From: an uncultured Clostridia bacterium
Lineage (GTDB): Bacteria > Bacillota > Clostridia > Peptostreptococcales > Anaerovoracaceae
Assembly: GCA_937915045.1 (NCBI GenBank)
Contig: CALDNM010000247.1
Span: 1-32,988 of the forward strand
Length of the DNA: 32,988 bases
Reading direction: 5' to 3'
In this document: piece by piece, positions 6,924 through 14,376 of the stretch
Position numbering within the stretch: position 1 is the stretch's first letter
How the letters are laid out: every line of letters starts with the position of its first letter
Made by a program: the position numbers and the translations under genes
Notes under the pieces: model-generated
The model's input: only the letters and a program-made list of their open reading frames with translations
Told to the model about the DNA's origin: nothing
Database searches by the model: none

Positions 6924-9647
6924 ATGGGTATCAAACGTCTTGCTTCTATAATATTTATTTTCATAGTCGCATTCGGGACAGCGTTTTTCTGCGCGGCCCC
7001 GTGCAGTGCCGCGGCGAGCGGCAAAATCACAAAGGATCCGCATGTGCTTTTTCTGAGTTCATACAGTTATGCCTGGGAGAGCGTTCCGAAACAGCTTTCC
7101 GGGATCACCGACACGTTGGATGGTCAGGCGAGTATGGATTATATTTTCATGGACACAAAACATTTCGAATATGATGATGTGAAGGCGGCTGTGTATAGAT
7201 CTGTAGTAATGCACAAGGAGAAGGAAGCTTTCGATTATGTGATAGTTGGTGATGACGCGGCGCTTCAGTTTGCGGTAGATTATCGCGATAAGCTATTCTC
7301 CGATATCCCGATAGTTTTCGAAGGGATCAACAATGAGGACTTCGCGAAAAAGGCGGCGAAAGACCCGCTCATTACTGGTATAGTCGAAACGTTCCCGCTG
7401 GAAAAAACCATAGAACTCGCGCGTGATATCGACACGGACGCGGATAAGGTCATTGGCATTACTGACGACACTATATCCGGCAAAGGATCGACCAAGCAGT
7501 TTCTGGACTGCCGAAAAGATTTCCCTGGGCTCAAATTCTCAACTTTCGACTGCTCAAAAATGACAAAAAAAGAGATAGGTAAAAAGATCGCGACATACAG
7601 ATTGAATACGATAATTATTTATCTTATGATGTCGACTGATGCGGAGGGAAACACATACTCGAACACGGAAGCTGTGAAGTATCTGGAATCTAAAGCGGAG
7701 CTTCCGTTATACAAAGCGGATGAGATAGGCGTCGGGTCAGGTGTGATGGGCGGAGTCGTCATTTCTTATCACGACATGGCGGCGAAGGCAGCGCAGATAG
7801 TACTAAAACTCAGCCACGGCGAAGACATATCGCAGTACAAGGTGACTTCCGCGGGGAGTTACTGCCTTTTCGATAAAGAGATCATGGACAGATATGGGGT
7901 CTCAAAAAAGACGGTCTCTTCAGCGTACGGCGGTAAGGTCAAATATATCAATGAGCAGAAAACATATTTCCAGAAGCACAGAAGCGCGATCATACCGCTA
8001 GCGGCTGTCATTCTGCTGCTTCTTGCGGCAGTGATATTCGGGATCATATATATCAGGGGCAGGAAAAAACTTGTGGCTCAGGTGTCGGAGAAGGATGCTA
8101 TGCTCAATAATGTCCTTGATAATATGCCGGGCGGTGTGATGATGCTGCGTCAGCCGAAGGATCTTCAGGCGAAAGTCGAAACGCTGTATTTCAGCCAGGG
8201 GATACCGAAGCTCAGCGGGCACACTGAAGAAGAGTACCGCGCGCTTGTGGACAAAGATCTTTTGAATATAGGGATCAGCGAAGAAGATATCGCGGAGTTC
8301 CGAAGGGTACTTGCTGTCGACGTTCCGAAAAAAGAAACGGTCATGATGCGTTTCCATCAGAGACATAAAAATGGATCGCTCATCTGGGTGTCGATGTCCG
8401 CGAGATGGAGTCACGATGACAGGGACGGCGGGCGTGTGTACTATGCTGTTTTTGTGGATGTGACGCAGCAGGAAAAGATGCAGCTTGCTGAAAAAGAAGC
8501 TATCGCGGCCCGTGCTTCAAGCGAGGCAAAAAGTGAATTCCTTTCGCGTATGAGTCACGACATCAGGACGCCTCTCAACGCGATACTCGGATTCGGCTCG
8601 CTGGCTCTCGGCGAGCATGACGTGGCGCCGGCAGTCAGAGATTATCTGGAGAAGATAGATGTTTCGGGCAGATATCTGCTTGGCCTGGTCAATGATGTCC
8701 TCGACATGGAGAAGATAGAAAGCGGGAAGCTTGAGATCCATGAAGAGAGTACGGACAGGATGAAGATGCTGAAGAGGATCGCGGATGTATTCGAGAGCCA
8801 GGCGTCCGCGAAGGGGATCAAGTTCACAACTGATTTCTCGAGTCTGGACGAACAGTGGATCATCATGGATCCTCTGCGTACTCGCCAGATCTACGCGAAC
8901 CTTCTTTCGAACGCTGTGAAATTCTCCGCGTTCGGGACTGAGATAAAATGGACGGTCGCCGATACACCTGTGGGGGATGGTAAAGTAATGACGATAAGTA
9001 CCGTCAGTGATCAGGGATGCGGTATGTCCGAGGAATTCATGGAGAGGATGTTCATGCCGTTTGAACAGAGTTCTCCGACCGACGCTGCCACGGGTACGGG
9101 GCTTGGGCTGCCTATCGTCAAGAGCCTGGTGGCCATGATGGATGGAACTATCGGCGTAGAAAGCGGGCTTGGCAAAGGCACGAAATTTACAGTAACGTTC
9201 GAGAGAAAAGTTGGAGCCCCGCAGGCGGAGGACAAGGACAGCAGAGATTTTTCGGGCGCGTTCAAGGGATGTCGCGTCTTGCTCTGCGAGGACAATGACG
9301 TCAACGCGGATATAACGGAGAGGCTGCTCACGAAGGTGGACTGCGAGATGGACCGCGCGGAAAATGGCGAGATCGGTGTCGGTAAATTCGCGGCGTCAGA
9401 AGCGGGATATTATGACGCGATACTGATGGATGTAAGGATGCCGGTAATGGACGGTCTTGAGACGGCCGCGGCTATGCGCGCGCTCGACCGGCCTGACGCG
9501 AAGGGCGTGCCGATCATTGCGCTCAGCGCGAACGCCTTCGACGAGGATGTAAAAAAGAGCCTCGCTGCCGGCATGAACGCTCACCTCGCGAAGCCGATCG
9601 ACCCGCAGGAGCTGTACGAGACACTGACGAAATTCATTGGAAGATAG
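6924..9647 (+). CDS. Hybrid sensor histidine kinase/response regulator with periplasmic-binding-like sensor
   Basis: A 907-residue membrane signalling protein. A signal/anchor helix (about 3-29) is followed by an extracytoplasmic domain (about 35-335) resembling the ABC substrate-binding family PF04392 ('VLFLSSYSYAWE', 'FEGINNEDFAKK'). A transmembrane helix lies at about 353-376. Next come a PAS domain (about 390-510), HisKA with phospho-acceptor H545 in 'SRMSHDIRTPLNAILG', and HATPase_c with 'DQGCGMSEEFMERMF' and 'GTGLGLPIVKSL'. The C-terminal receiver has acidic residues 'CEDND', phospho-acceptor D836 in 'LMDVRMPVMDG', and a conserved K in 'LAKPID'. I chose the ATG at 6924 because GGAGGG lies 8 nt upstream; an in-frame GTG at 6915 overlaps that site. 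No output regulator is adjacent, so the partner must lie elsewhere. The ligand is unknown. Confidence 0.93.
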   Translation: MGIKRLASIIFIFIVAFGTAFFCAAPCSAAASGKITKDPHVLFLSSYSYAWESVPKQLSGITDTLDGQASMDYIFMDTKHFEYDDVKAAVYRSVVMHKEKEAFDYVIVGDDAALQFAVDYRDKLFSDIPIVFEGINNEDFAKKAAKDPLITGIVETFPLEKTIELARDIDTDADKVIGITDDTISGKGSTKQFLDCRKDFPGLKFSTFDCSKMTKKEIGKKIATYRLNTIIIYLMMSTDAEGNTYSNTEAVKYLESKAELPLYKADEIGVGSGVMGGVVISYHDMAAKAAQIVLKLSHGEDISQYKVTSAGSYCLFDKEIMDRYGVSKKTVSSAYGGKVKYINEQKTYFQKHRSAIIPLAAVILLLLAAVIFGIIYIRGRKKLVAQVSEKDAMLNNVLDNMPGGVMMLRQPKDLQAKVETLYFSQGIPKLSGHTEEEYRALVDKDLLNIGISEEDIAEFRRVLAVDVPKKETVMMRFHQRHKNGSLIWVSMSARWSHDDRDGGRVYYAVFVDVTQQEKMQLAEKEAIAARASSEAKSEFLSRMSHDIRTPLNAILGFGSLALGEHDVAPAVRDYLEKIDVSGRYLLGLVNDVLDMEKIESGKLEIHEESTDRMKMLKRIADVFESQASAKGIKFTTDFSSLDEQWIIMDPLRTRQIYANLLSNAVKFSAFGTEIKWTVADTPVGDGKVMTISTVSDQGCGMSEEFMERMFMPFEQSSPTDAATGTGLGLPIVKSLVAMMDGTIGVESGLGKGTKFTVTFERKVGAPQAEDKDSRDFSGAFKGCRVLLCEDNDVNADITERLLTKVDCEMDRAENGEIGVGKFAASEAGYYDAILMDVRMPVMDGLETAAAMRALDRPDAKGVPIIALSANAFDEDVKKSLAAGMNAHLAKPIDPQELYETLTKFIGR

Positions 9648-9671
9648 TCGCTTCCATTACTGCCACTGCGC

Positions 9672-9793
9672 AAAAACCTTGAATATGTGTTAAATGAAGA
9701 GCACTAAAAATCGCGAAAAGGTGTAATAAACTGATGTTAAAAAACTTGAATATGTGGTACAATCATGGTATAAAAACCTTGAAAACGTGATTG
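9672..9793 (+). repeat. Four direct repeats with 33-34 bp period upstream of ATPase 2
   Basis: Units begin at 9672, 9706, 9739 and 9772, with the approximate core AAAAACCTTGAATATGTG. Units 1, 3 and 4 are close; unit 2 (AAAAATCGCGAAAAGGTG) is degenerate but in register. Spacing of 33-34 bp is about three helical turns, so sites would face the same side of DNA. Unit 3 carries the promoter -10 and unit 4 runs into the ribosome binding site, an arrangement expected for an autoregulatory operator. Confidence 0.75.
9755..9763 (+). promoter_or_regulatory. Extended -10 promoter of ATPase 2
   Basis: TGGTACAAT fits TGnTATAAT and lies within repeat unit 3. The predicted start site, about 9770, is at the beginning of unit 4. 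The -35 position reads TGTTAA, a weak match. Confidence 0.5.
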
Positions 9794-9802
9794 GAGCGAA
9801 AA

Positions 9803-11155
9803 ATGCGCAGGAAAATCTATGATACACTTCTTGATTGGAAGAACAAAGAAAAGGGCAGGAGCGCGCTGCTTATTGATGGCGCGAGACGAGTAGGCAAGAG
9901 TTATACAACCTTGCAATTTGCTAAGAGGGAATATCGCTCGTATATTTTTATTGACTTCAACATCGCGGGCAGGCAGGTCGAAGAACTGTTCGACCAGTAT
10001 CTGAATGATCTGGACACATTCTTTTTATATCTGTCGACATTATTTAAAACAAAACTATATGAGAGGGAAACACTGATAATTTTCGATGAAGTGCAGCTTT
10101 GCCCAAGAGCCAGAGCAGCAATCAAATATCTAGTGGCGGATGGCCGCTATGATTATATCGAAACGGGTTCTTTGATGTCGATCAAAAAAAATGTTAAAGA
10201 TATTGTCATTCCTTCGGAAGAGCATCATATCGAAATGTATCCTATGGATTTCGAGGAGTTTCTCTGGGCAGCCGGAAATGAAAGTATGATGGATCTGATC
10301 CGCTTGAATCATGATGCGGGGAAACCGATGGGACAAGTAATGCATCGCGAGGCCATGAATCTTTTCCGCCAGTATATTATTGTTGGCGGAATGCCACAGG
10401 CTGTAGAAGAATATTTCGATTCGAAGAATTTCGAACAAGTGGACAGAATAAAAAGAAATATTTTATCGCTGTATCGCGCGGACATTATCAAACACGCGGA
10501 AGGTTATCAGCTGAAAGTCGAAAGCTTCTTCGATGAAATACCGGAGCAGCTGCAGAAGCATGACAGAAAATTTAAACTTTCTTCTCTGAAAAAAGGCGCG
10601 AGACTGCGCGAATATGAGGACGCAATATTCTGGCTTCAGGATTCGATGATAATAAATATGGCGTTCAATACGACGGAGCCAAGCATTGGATTAAAACTCA
10701 ATCGTGACAGAATGACATTGAAATGCTATATGGCGGATACCGGTCTCTTGATAAGCCATTCTTTTGATGAGAATGGAATAGTCACAAATGATCTGTATAA
10801 AAAATTGCTGTTTGACAAACTGGAAGTCAATGAGGGAATGATCGTTGAAAACATCATCGCTCAGATGCTGACGGCCTCAGGTCACAAACTGTATTTCTAC
10901 TCGAATTCTTCGAGAGAAGATAAAGAATCGCGTATGGAAATAGATTTTTTGATACGGAAACCGGATGTGACAAGTCGTCATAATATCGTTCCGATCGAAG
11001 TCAAGTCAGGGAAGAATTACACATTGACGTCACTGAAGAAATGCATGAAGAAATATAGTGAACAAATGTATATGCCGGTCGTTCTTCATTCCGGTGATAT
11101 GATGGAAAAAGACGGGATAAAATACTTGCCGCTTTATATGGCCTCATTACTATAA
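9803..11155 (+). CDS. AAA ATPase with DUF4143 C-terminal domain (ATPase 2)
   Basis: A 450-residue P-loop protein of the AAA/DUF4143 type. Walker A is GARRVGKS (K32), Walker B is LIIFDEVQ (D95-E96), and 'YIETGSLMSIKKN' is sensor-like, followed by 'EMYPMDFEEFLWA'. 'YIIVGGMPQAVEEYF' and 'IKRNILSLYRADIIKH' are family hallmarks. The C-terminus has 'MEIDFLIRK…IVPIEVKSGKNY', a good match to a PD-(D/E)xK nuclease core (D, then ExK), better preserved than in ATPase 1. I start at ATG 9803 because GGAG (9793-9796) is correctly spaced; an in-frame TTG at 9791 overlaps it. Function is unknown: DNA-related or toxin-like roles have been guessed for the family. It stands apart from the mazG unit, which has its own promoter. 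Confidence 0.87.
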   Translation: MRRKIYDTLLDWKNKEKGRSALLIDGARRVGKSYTTLQFAKREYRSYIFIDFNIAGRQVEELFDQYLNDLDTFFLYLSTLFKTKLYERETLIIFDEVQLCPRARAAIKYLVADGRYDYIETGSLMSIKKNVKDIVIPSEEHHIEMYPMDFEEFLWAAGNESMMDLIRLNHDAGKPMGQVMHREAMNLFRQYIIVGGMPQAVEEYFDSKNFEQVDRIKRNILSLYRADIIKHAEGYQLKVESFFDEIPEQLQKHDRKFKLSSLKKGARLREYEDAIFWLQDSMIINMAFNTTEPSIGLKLNRDRMTLKCYMADTGLLISHSFDENGIVTNDLYKKLLFDKLEVNEGMIVENIIAQMLTASGHKLYFYSNSSREDKESRMEIDFLIRKPDVTSRHNIVPIEVKSGKNYTLTSLKKCMKKYSEQMYMPVVLHSGDMMEKDGIKYLPLYMASLL

Positions 11156-11184
11156 TATGAAAAGTGTATCGCGGAAGGCTATAT

Positions 11185-11193
11185 GATATAATT
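11185..11193 (+). promoter_or_regulatory. Extended -10 promoter of the mazG-helicase operon
   Basis: TGATATAAT lies about 40 bp upstream of the mazG ATG. The -35 position is a poor match, as for the other extended -10 promoters here. Confidence 0.6.
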
Positions 11194-11233
11194 TATGCAA
11201 TGCTGCAGGCAAGTACGAGACGGGAGAATCACT

Positions 11234-11548
11234 ATGAAAGATGTTGCGAAGGAGATAATAAAATTCAATGAGGACAGAGACTGGGATCAGTTTCACAGTC
11301 CGGAGAACCTGGCGAAATCGATATCGATAGAAGCGGGCGAGCTCCTCGAGTGTTTTCAGTGGAGCCCGGATTATGATATCGACGCGGTGAAAGACGAACT
11401 CGCGGATGTCATGAATTACTGCATCGTGATGGCCGATAAGCTTGACCTCGACCTCGAAGAGATCGTCCGCGAAAAGCTGCGGAAAAATATCGAGAAATAT
11501 CCGATCGAAAAATGCAAGGGCAAGAGCACGAAGTACGATAAACTGTGA
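11234..11548 (+). CDS. MazG-like nucleotide pyrophosphohydrolase
   Basis: A 104-residue all-alpha NTP pyrophosphohydrolase-like protein, expected to cleave (d)NTPs to monophosphate and pyrophosphate with Mg2+. The family motif ExxE…ExxD is intact: E33 and E36 in 'EAGELLECFQW', E55 and D58 in 'DELADVMNY'. 'DRDWDQFHSPENLAKSI' near the N-terminus is typical of small single-domain MazG-like enzymes. The ATG at 11234 follows GGGAG with good spacing; an in-frame ATG at 11195 has no such site. Its TGA (11546-11548) is 8 bp from the helicase ATG, so the two are translationally coupled and probably act together. House-cleaning of damaged nucleotides and phage-response roles are both known for the wider family. 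Confidence 0.88.
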   Translation: MKDVAKEIIKFNEDRDWDQFHSPENLAKSISIEAGELLECFQWSPDYDIDAVKDELADVMNYCIVMADKLDLDLEEIVREKLRKNIEKYPIEKCKGKSTKYDKL

Positions 11549-11556
11549 GGCGCGGT

Positions 11557-13254
11557 ATGGATAATGAGAAGCATGGGATAAATATCGATGAATTTAAATT
11601 TCGCCGAGATGAATTAGACAAGATCGGAAAGTCGCTGTTCGGTACGAACTGGCCTGTTGTCTATGTGCTGAATAACGAAGAAGAAGCTTATGTGGGAGAG
11701 ACGCTGGACGCGAAGAACCGAATGCATCAGCATCTCGATAATCCAGCGCGGGGCGATCTTAAAGAAGTGCATGTGATCAGCGATGATGATTTCAATAAAT
11801 CGGTCATTCTTGACCTTGAAGCGTTTCTGATCCAGCACATGTCATCCGATGAAAAGTTCACATTGCAGAACGGCAACGCCGGAGTCAGCAACCACAATTA
11901 TTATCATAAAGAACAATACGAGGAAAAATTCAAAGATGTCTGGCGCAAGCTTATGGGCGAAAAACTTGTCATCCATTCGCTGGAGGAGATCGAGAATTCG
12001 GACTTGTTCAAATACTCGCCGTACAAGGCGCTGACCGGTGATCAGAAGGACGCGCTTATCAGCATTTTGAAATTATTGAAAAAGCACAGAGAAGATCCGA
12101 ACGCGGCTTCGACTTTTTTCGTCGAGGGCGGCGCAGGGACCGGCAAGACCATTCTCGCGGTGTATCTTCTTAAGCTGCTTTCTGAGGTCGGACAGTATCA
12201 CAACGAGGAGGAGGAATCCGAGTTTACGACAGAGGTCGGCGGACTTCTCAACTCGCTGAAATTTAAAAAAGTCGGATTCGTCGTGCCGATGCAGTCGCTG
12301 CGAGATACGATACTGAAAGTTTTTGGTACAGTAAAGGGCCTTGACCAGACAATGGTAATAAGTCCGCTACAGGTACCGGATGATCATTACGATCTTCTTG
12401 TAGTTGATGAAGCACATCGACTCAGGAAGAGGAAGGCATTAAATAGATATCCGCCATTCGACAAGAACAATACGAAACTTGGGTTTGGTAAAGAAGGTAC
12501 TGAACTCGACTGGGTCATCAAATGCAGTGACGCGCAGATATTTTTCTATGATTCTATGCAGAGTGTGAAGCCGTCAGATATAGATAAAGAGGCTTTCAGC
12601 CGGCTGAAAAATCAGCGCGGATGTGTGGATATGTTTTTGACATCACAGCTCCGTTGTCTTGGCGGGCAGGATTATCTCGACTACATCAAGAGTATTATGA
12701 GCGACGAGCCGCCGGCCGAGCGCAGGCAGTTCGAAAGTTACGACTTCATGCTTTTCGACGATGTGAAAGAGATGACGGATGCGATAATAAAGAAAGACGG
12801 TGAGATCGGTCTGTGCCGGAATGTCGCGGGTTACGCGTGGAATTGGCTGACGAAGAAGAATCCGGAACCAGGAAAGCATGACATCGAGATCGACGGCCAT
12901 TACTATGACTGGAACGGAACGGAGAAAGACTGGATCAACTCGAAAAACTCCATCAATGAGATCGGCTGCATCCATACTGTGCAGGGTTACGACCTCAATT
13001 ACGCGGGCGTGATTTTCGGTAATGAGATCAGCTATGATCCGATCGCTAAGAAGATCACAGTAGATAAAGCAAAATATTGTGATCCAAAAGGAAGAGAAAG
13101 TGCAGAAGGTGAGAAATTAAAAAAATACATCGAGAACATCTATGTGACTCTCATGTCGCGAGGCATCAAGGGCACATATGTCTACGTTTGCGATGATGAC
13201 TTAAGGGAGTATTTCAGAAAGTATGTCGTCACGGCCGGCCGCGATGTGATATAA
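11557..13254 (+). CDS. GIY-YIG nuclease fused to Schlafen-group-3 (DUF2075) DNA/RNA helicase
   Basis: A 565-residue two-domain protein. Residues 30-125 form a GIY-YIG nuclease domain: 'VVYVLNNEEEAYVGET' supplies the GIY and YIG halves, R55 is in 'NRMHQHL', E88 in 'LDLEAFLIQ' matches the catalytic glutamate, and 'NGNAG' follows. The SF1-like DUF2075 helicase follows. Walker A is GGAGTGKT with K197; Walker B is LLVVDEAHRL with D284-E285; motif III is near 'IFFYDSMQS'. 'LTSQLRC', 'IGCIHTVQGYDLNYAGVIF' and 'YVTLMSRGIKGTYVYV' cover motifs IV-VI including the arginine finger. GAGG precedes the ATG by 6 nt; a GTG at 11545 is less likely. Coupled to mazG, it looks like a nucleic-acid restriction or repair effector. 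The substrate (DNA or RNA) is not predictable. Confidence 0.88.
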   Translation: MDNEKHGINIDEFKFRRDELDKIGKSLFGTNWPVVYVLNNEEEAYVGETLDAKNRMHQHLDNPARGDLKEVHVISDDDFNKSVILDLEAFLIQHMSSDEKFTLQNGNAGVSNHNYYHKEQYEEKFKDVWRKLMGEKLVIHSLEEIENSDLFKYSPYKALTGDQKDALISILKLLKKHREDPNAASTFFVEGGAGTGKTILAVYLLKLLSEVGQYHNEEEESEFTTEVGGLLNSLKFKKVGFVVPMQSLRDTILKVFGTVKGLDQTMVISPLQVPDDHYDLLVVDEAHRLRKRKALNRYPPFDKNNTKLGFGKEGTELDWVIKCSDAQIFFYDSMQSVKPSDIDKEAFSRLKNQRGCVDMFLTSQLRCLGGQDYLDYIKSIMSDEPPAERRQFESYDFMLFDDVKEMTDAIIKKDGEIGLCRNVAGYAWNWLTKKNPEPGKHDIEIDGHYYDWNGTEKDWINSKNSINEIGCIHTVQGYDLNYAGVIFGNEISYDPIAKKITVDKAKYCDPKGRESAEGEKLKKYIENIYVTLMSRGIKGTYVYVCDDDLREYFRKYVVTAGRDVI

Positions 13255-13255
13255 T
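13247..13255 (+). promoter_or_regulatory. Extended -10 promoter of the yjdF riboswitch transcript
   Basis: TGATATAAT overlaps the stop codon of the helicase gene (TAA at 13252-13254). It places the transcript start near 13262, just before the riboswitch. Confidence 0.65.
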
Positions 13256-13268
13256 CGATTCTACAAAC

Positions 13269-13387
13269 GACAAAGAAAAAAACGCAACGTGTGCCTTTCG
13301 GGGCGCGCCAGAGCCGGTAGGTAGCCCGGCCGTGCCGCGTGATGCGGCGTAAGTAACCTTCCCCTCCGGGTCGTCCGTTCTTTGTCC
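13269..13387 (+). promoter_or_regulatory. yjdF riboswitch (azaaromatic-responsive RNA)
   Basis: A 9-bp closing stem, GACAAAGAA (13269-13277) with TTCTTTGTC (13378-13386), encloses several hairpins: GTGCC-TTTC-GGGGCGC, GCCGG…CCCGGC, and GCCGCGTGATGCGGC, then a conserved-looking GTAACCTTCCCCTCCGGGTCGTCCG. It sits in the leader of a gene whose product clearly resembles YjdF, and the yjdF motif RNA is known upstream of that family, where it senses diverse azaaromatic compounds. The closing stem ends 12 nt before the AAGGAGGG site, which favours control of translation. Identification is from context and structure, not a covariance search. Confidence 0.85.
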
Positions 13388-13412
13388 ATATCAGTTCTAA
13401 AGGAGGGACGTT

Positions 13413-13829
13413 ATGGATAAAGTAACGGGAAGACTTATAGTGTTTTTTGATGATCCGTTTTGGGCGGGAGTGTTCGAGCGTACAGTTGACGGCAAACTTT
13501 TTGTGTGTAAAGTAATATTCGGCGCTGAGCCGACGGACGCGGAAGTGTATGAGCTCGCGCTGACGAAATACGACAGGCTGAACTTCAGCCAGGGAGTCGA
13601 TCATGTAGCGAAGGAGATCGCGAAAAACCCGAAGCGCAGGCAGAGGGAAGCCGCGAAAGCGATGAAAACTTCAGGCGTCGGGACGAAATCCCAGCAGGCA
13701 TTACAGATGCAGCGCGAAGAGATGAAGACTGAACGAAAACATGACAGCATAGAGCGAAGGCTCGCGGAGCAAGAGCGAAAGTTCGAGCTCAGGCAGCAGA
13801 AGCGGAAGGAAAAACACAAGGGTCATTGA
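13413..13829 (+). CDS. yjdF: YjdF family protein (DUF2992)
   Basis: A 138-residue cytoplasmic protein of unknown biochemical function. The N-terminal part (1-70) is a small beta/alpha domain with 'RLIVFFDDPFWAGVFE' and 'VIFGAEPTDAEVYEL', the YjdF signature. Residues 80-138 are a highly basic coiled coil that ends in a run matching other YjdF proteins ('ERKFELRQQKRKEKHKGH'). In Firmicutes this gene is controlled by the yjdF riboswitch and is thought to help cells cope with azaaromatic toxins. The start is fixed by AAGGAGGG 6 nt before the ATG, and a terminator follows directly. It is a single-gene unit with its own promoter. Confidence 0.93.
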   Translation: MDKVTGRLIVFFDDPFWAGVFERTVDGKLFVCKVIFGAEPTDAEVYELALTKYDRLNFSQGVDHVAKEIAKNPKRRQREAAKAMKTSGVGTKSQQALQMQREEMKTERKHDSIERRLAEQERKFELRQQKRKEKHKGH

Positions 13830-13835
13830 GATGTT

Positions 13836-13859
13836 AAAAGAGGCAGCCGCCTCTTTTTT
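13836..13859 (+). terminator. Rho-independent terminator after yjdF
   Basis: AAAAGAGGC (13836-13844) and GCCTCTTTT (13849-13857) form a perfect stem around AGCC, followed by further T residues. Confidence 0.9.
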
Positions 13860-13877
13860 CATTTAAATATTATGACA

Positions 13878-13900
13878 GCACTGGCCGAAAGGCGCAGTGC
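13878..13900 (+). other. GAAA-tetraloop hairpin downstream of yjdF
   Basis: GCACTG-GCC pairs with GGCGCAGTGC (one bulged C) around a GAAA loop, followed by a pyrimidine-rich TTCCTCTTT. It could be a back-up terminator or a fold of read-through RNA. Confidence 0.4.
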
Positions 13901-13943
13901 TTCCTCTTTGATCCGCTCCAGGCTCTGGGCTGAGAGTGTCAAC

Positions 13944-14231
13944 TATGACCTTTGTGTGAATTTGGCATTCAAAGCCACAGTGATCAAAATCGAAACTATG
14001 GCTGTTATGTGAATTCAGGGGGTTCAAGCCACAGTTATTGAGTACGATTGCGGAGGTCTGGGTTCAAGACGGAGGATATAACCGCTATGTAACAACTCTG
14101 CGTGTTGTATAACGGAATAATCATATACTTGAAGTTCAATAACCGCTTTGCACTGTGGCTATTTGACGAAATACGGAGAATAAGCCATAAAAATTGTGGC
14201 TTTACTAGGCCGAATTCACACATAGGTCATA
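13944..14231. mobile_element. MITE-like element with terminal inverted repeats and TA flanks
   Basis: Left end TATGACCTTTGTGTGAAT… (13944-13966) and the reverse complement of 14209-14231 match at 21 of 23 positions. A further AAAGCCACA match lies inside, after a 4-5 bp gap. Both ends are bounded by TA, as expected for an IS630/Tc1-mariner-type target duplication. The roughly 288-bp interior has no open frame of note. The first unit is partly repeated in direct orientation at 13997-14042 (TATGGCTGTTATGTGAATTC and AAGCCACAGT), so the interior is itself repetitive and can fold strongly. Confidence 0.6.
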
Positions 14232-14236
14232 ATTTA

Positions 14237-14282
14237 GACAAGCGCCCGGTCTCCCAGGTCCGGAATCTTGACAAGCGCCCGG
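14237..14282 (+). repeat. Two 13-bp direct repeats, GACAAGCGCCCGG
   Basis: Exact copies start at 14237 and 14270, 33 bp apart. GGTCCGG (14257-14263) can pair with CCGGACC (14279-14285), making a stem upstream of the acetyltransferase promoter. TTGACA at 14268-14273 is too far from the -10 to pair with it. An operator or a remnant attachment site is possible. Confidence 0.5.
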
Positions 14283-14313
14283 ACCCTGCTCTGTATCACA
14301 TTGGACCGGTTGG

Positions 14314-14322
14314 TGGTATAAT
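14314..14322 (+). promoter_or_regulatory. Extended -10 promoter of the acetyltransferase
   Basis: TGGTATAAT lies about 55 bp before the ATG. The -35 region (ATCACA near 14295) is weak. Confidence 0.6.
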
Positions 14323-14376
14323 AATCTATCATATTCAGAGAGGATCAAATCAAAAAGCAAGGGGGAGTGGATCCAC

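Noticed and set aside
9791..9805. TTG at 9791 as the start of ATPase 2 (and similar non-ATG starts at 15011, 11545 and 6915)
   Set aside because: In each case the alternative overlaps or precedes the Shine-Dalgarno sequence, and a well-spaced ATG lies just downstream.
13261..13412. Ordinary attenuator or T-box upstream of yjdF
   Set aside because: No T-box sequence or terminator hairpin is present, and the junction structure with the downstream gene identity fits the yjdF motif better.
14030..14100. tRNA-like GGTTCAAG T-loop string
   Set aside because: No matching acceptor stem, anticodon loop or CCA; it is part of the MITE repeats.
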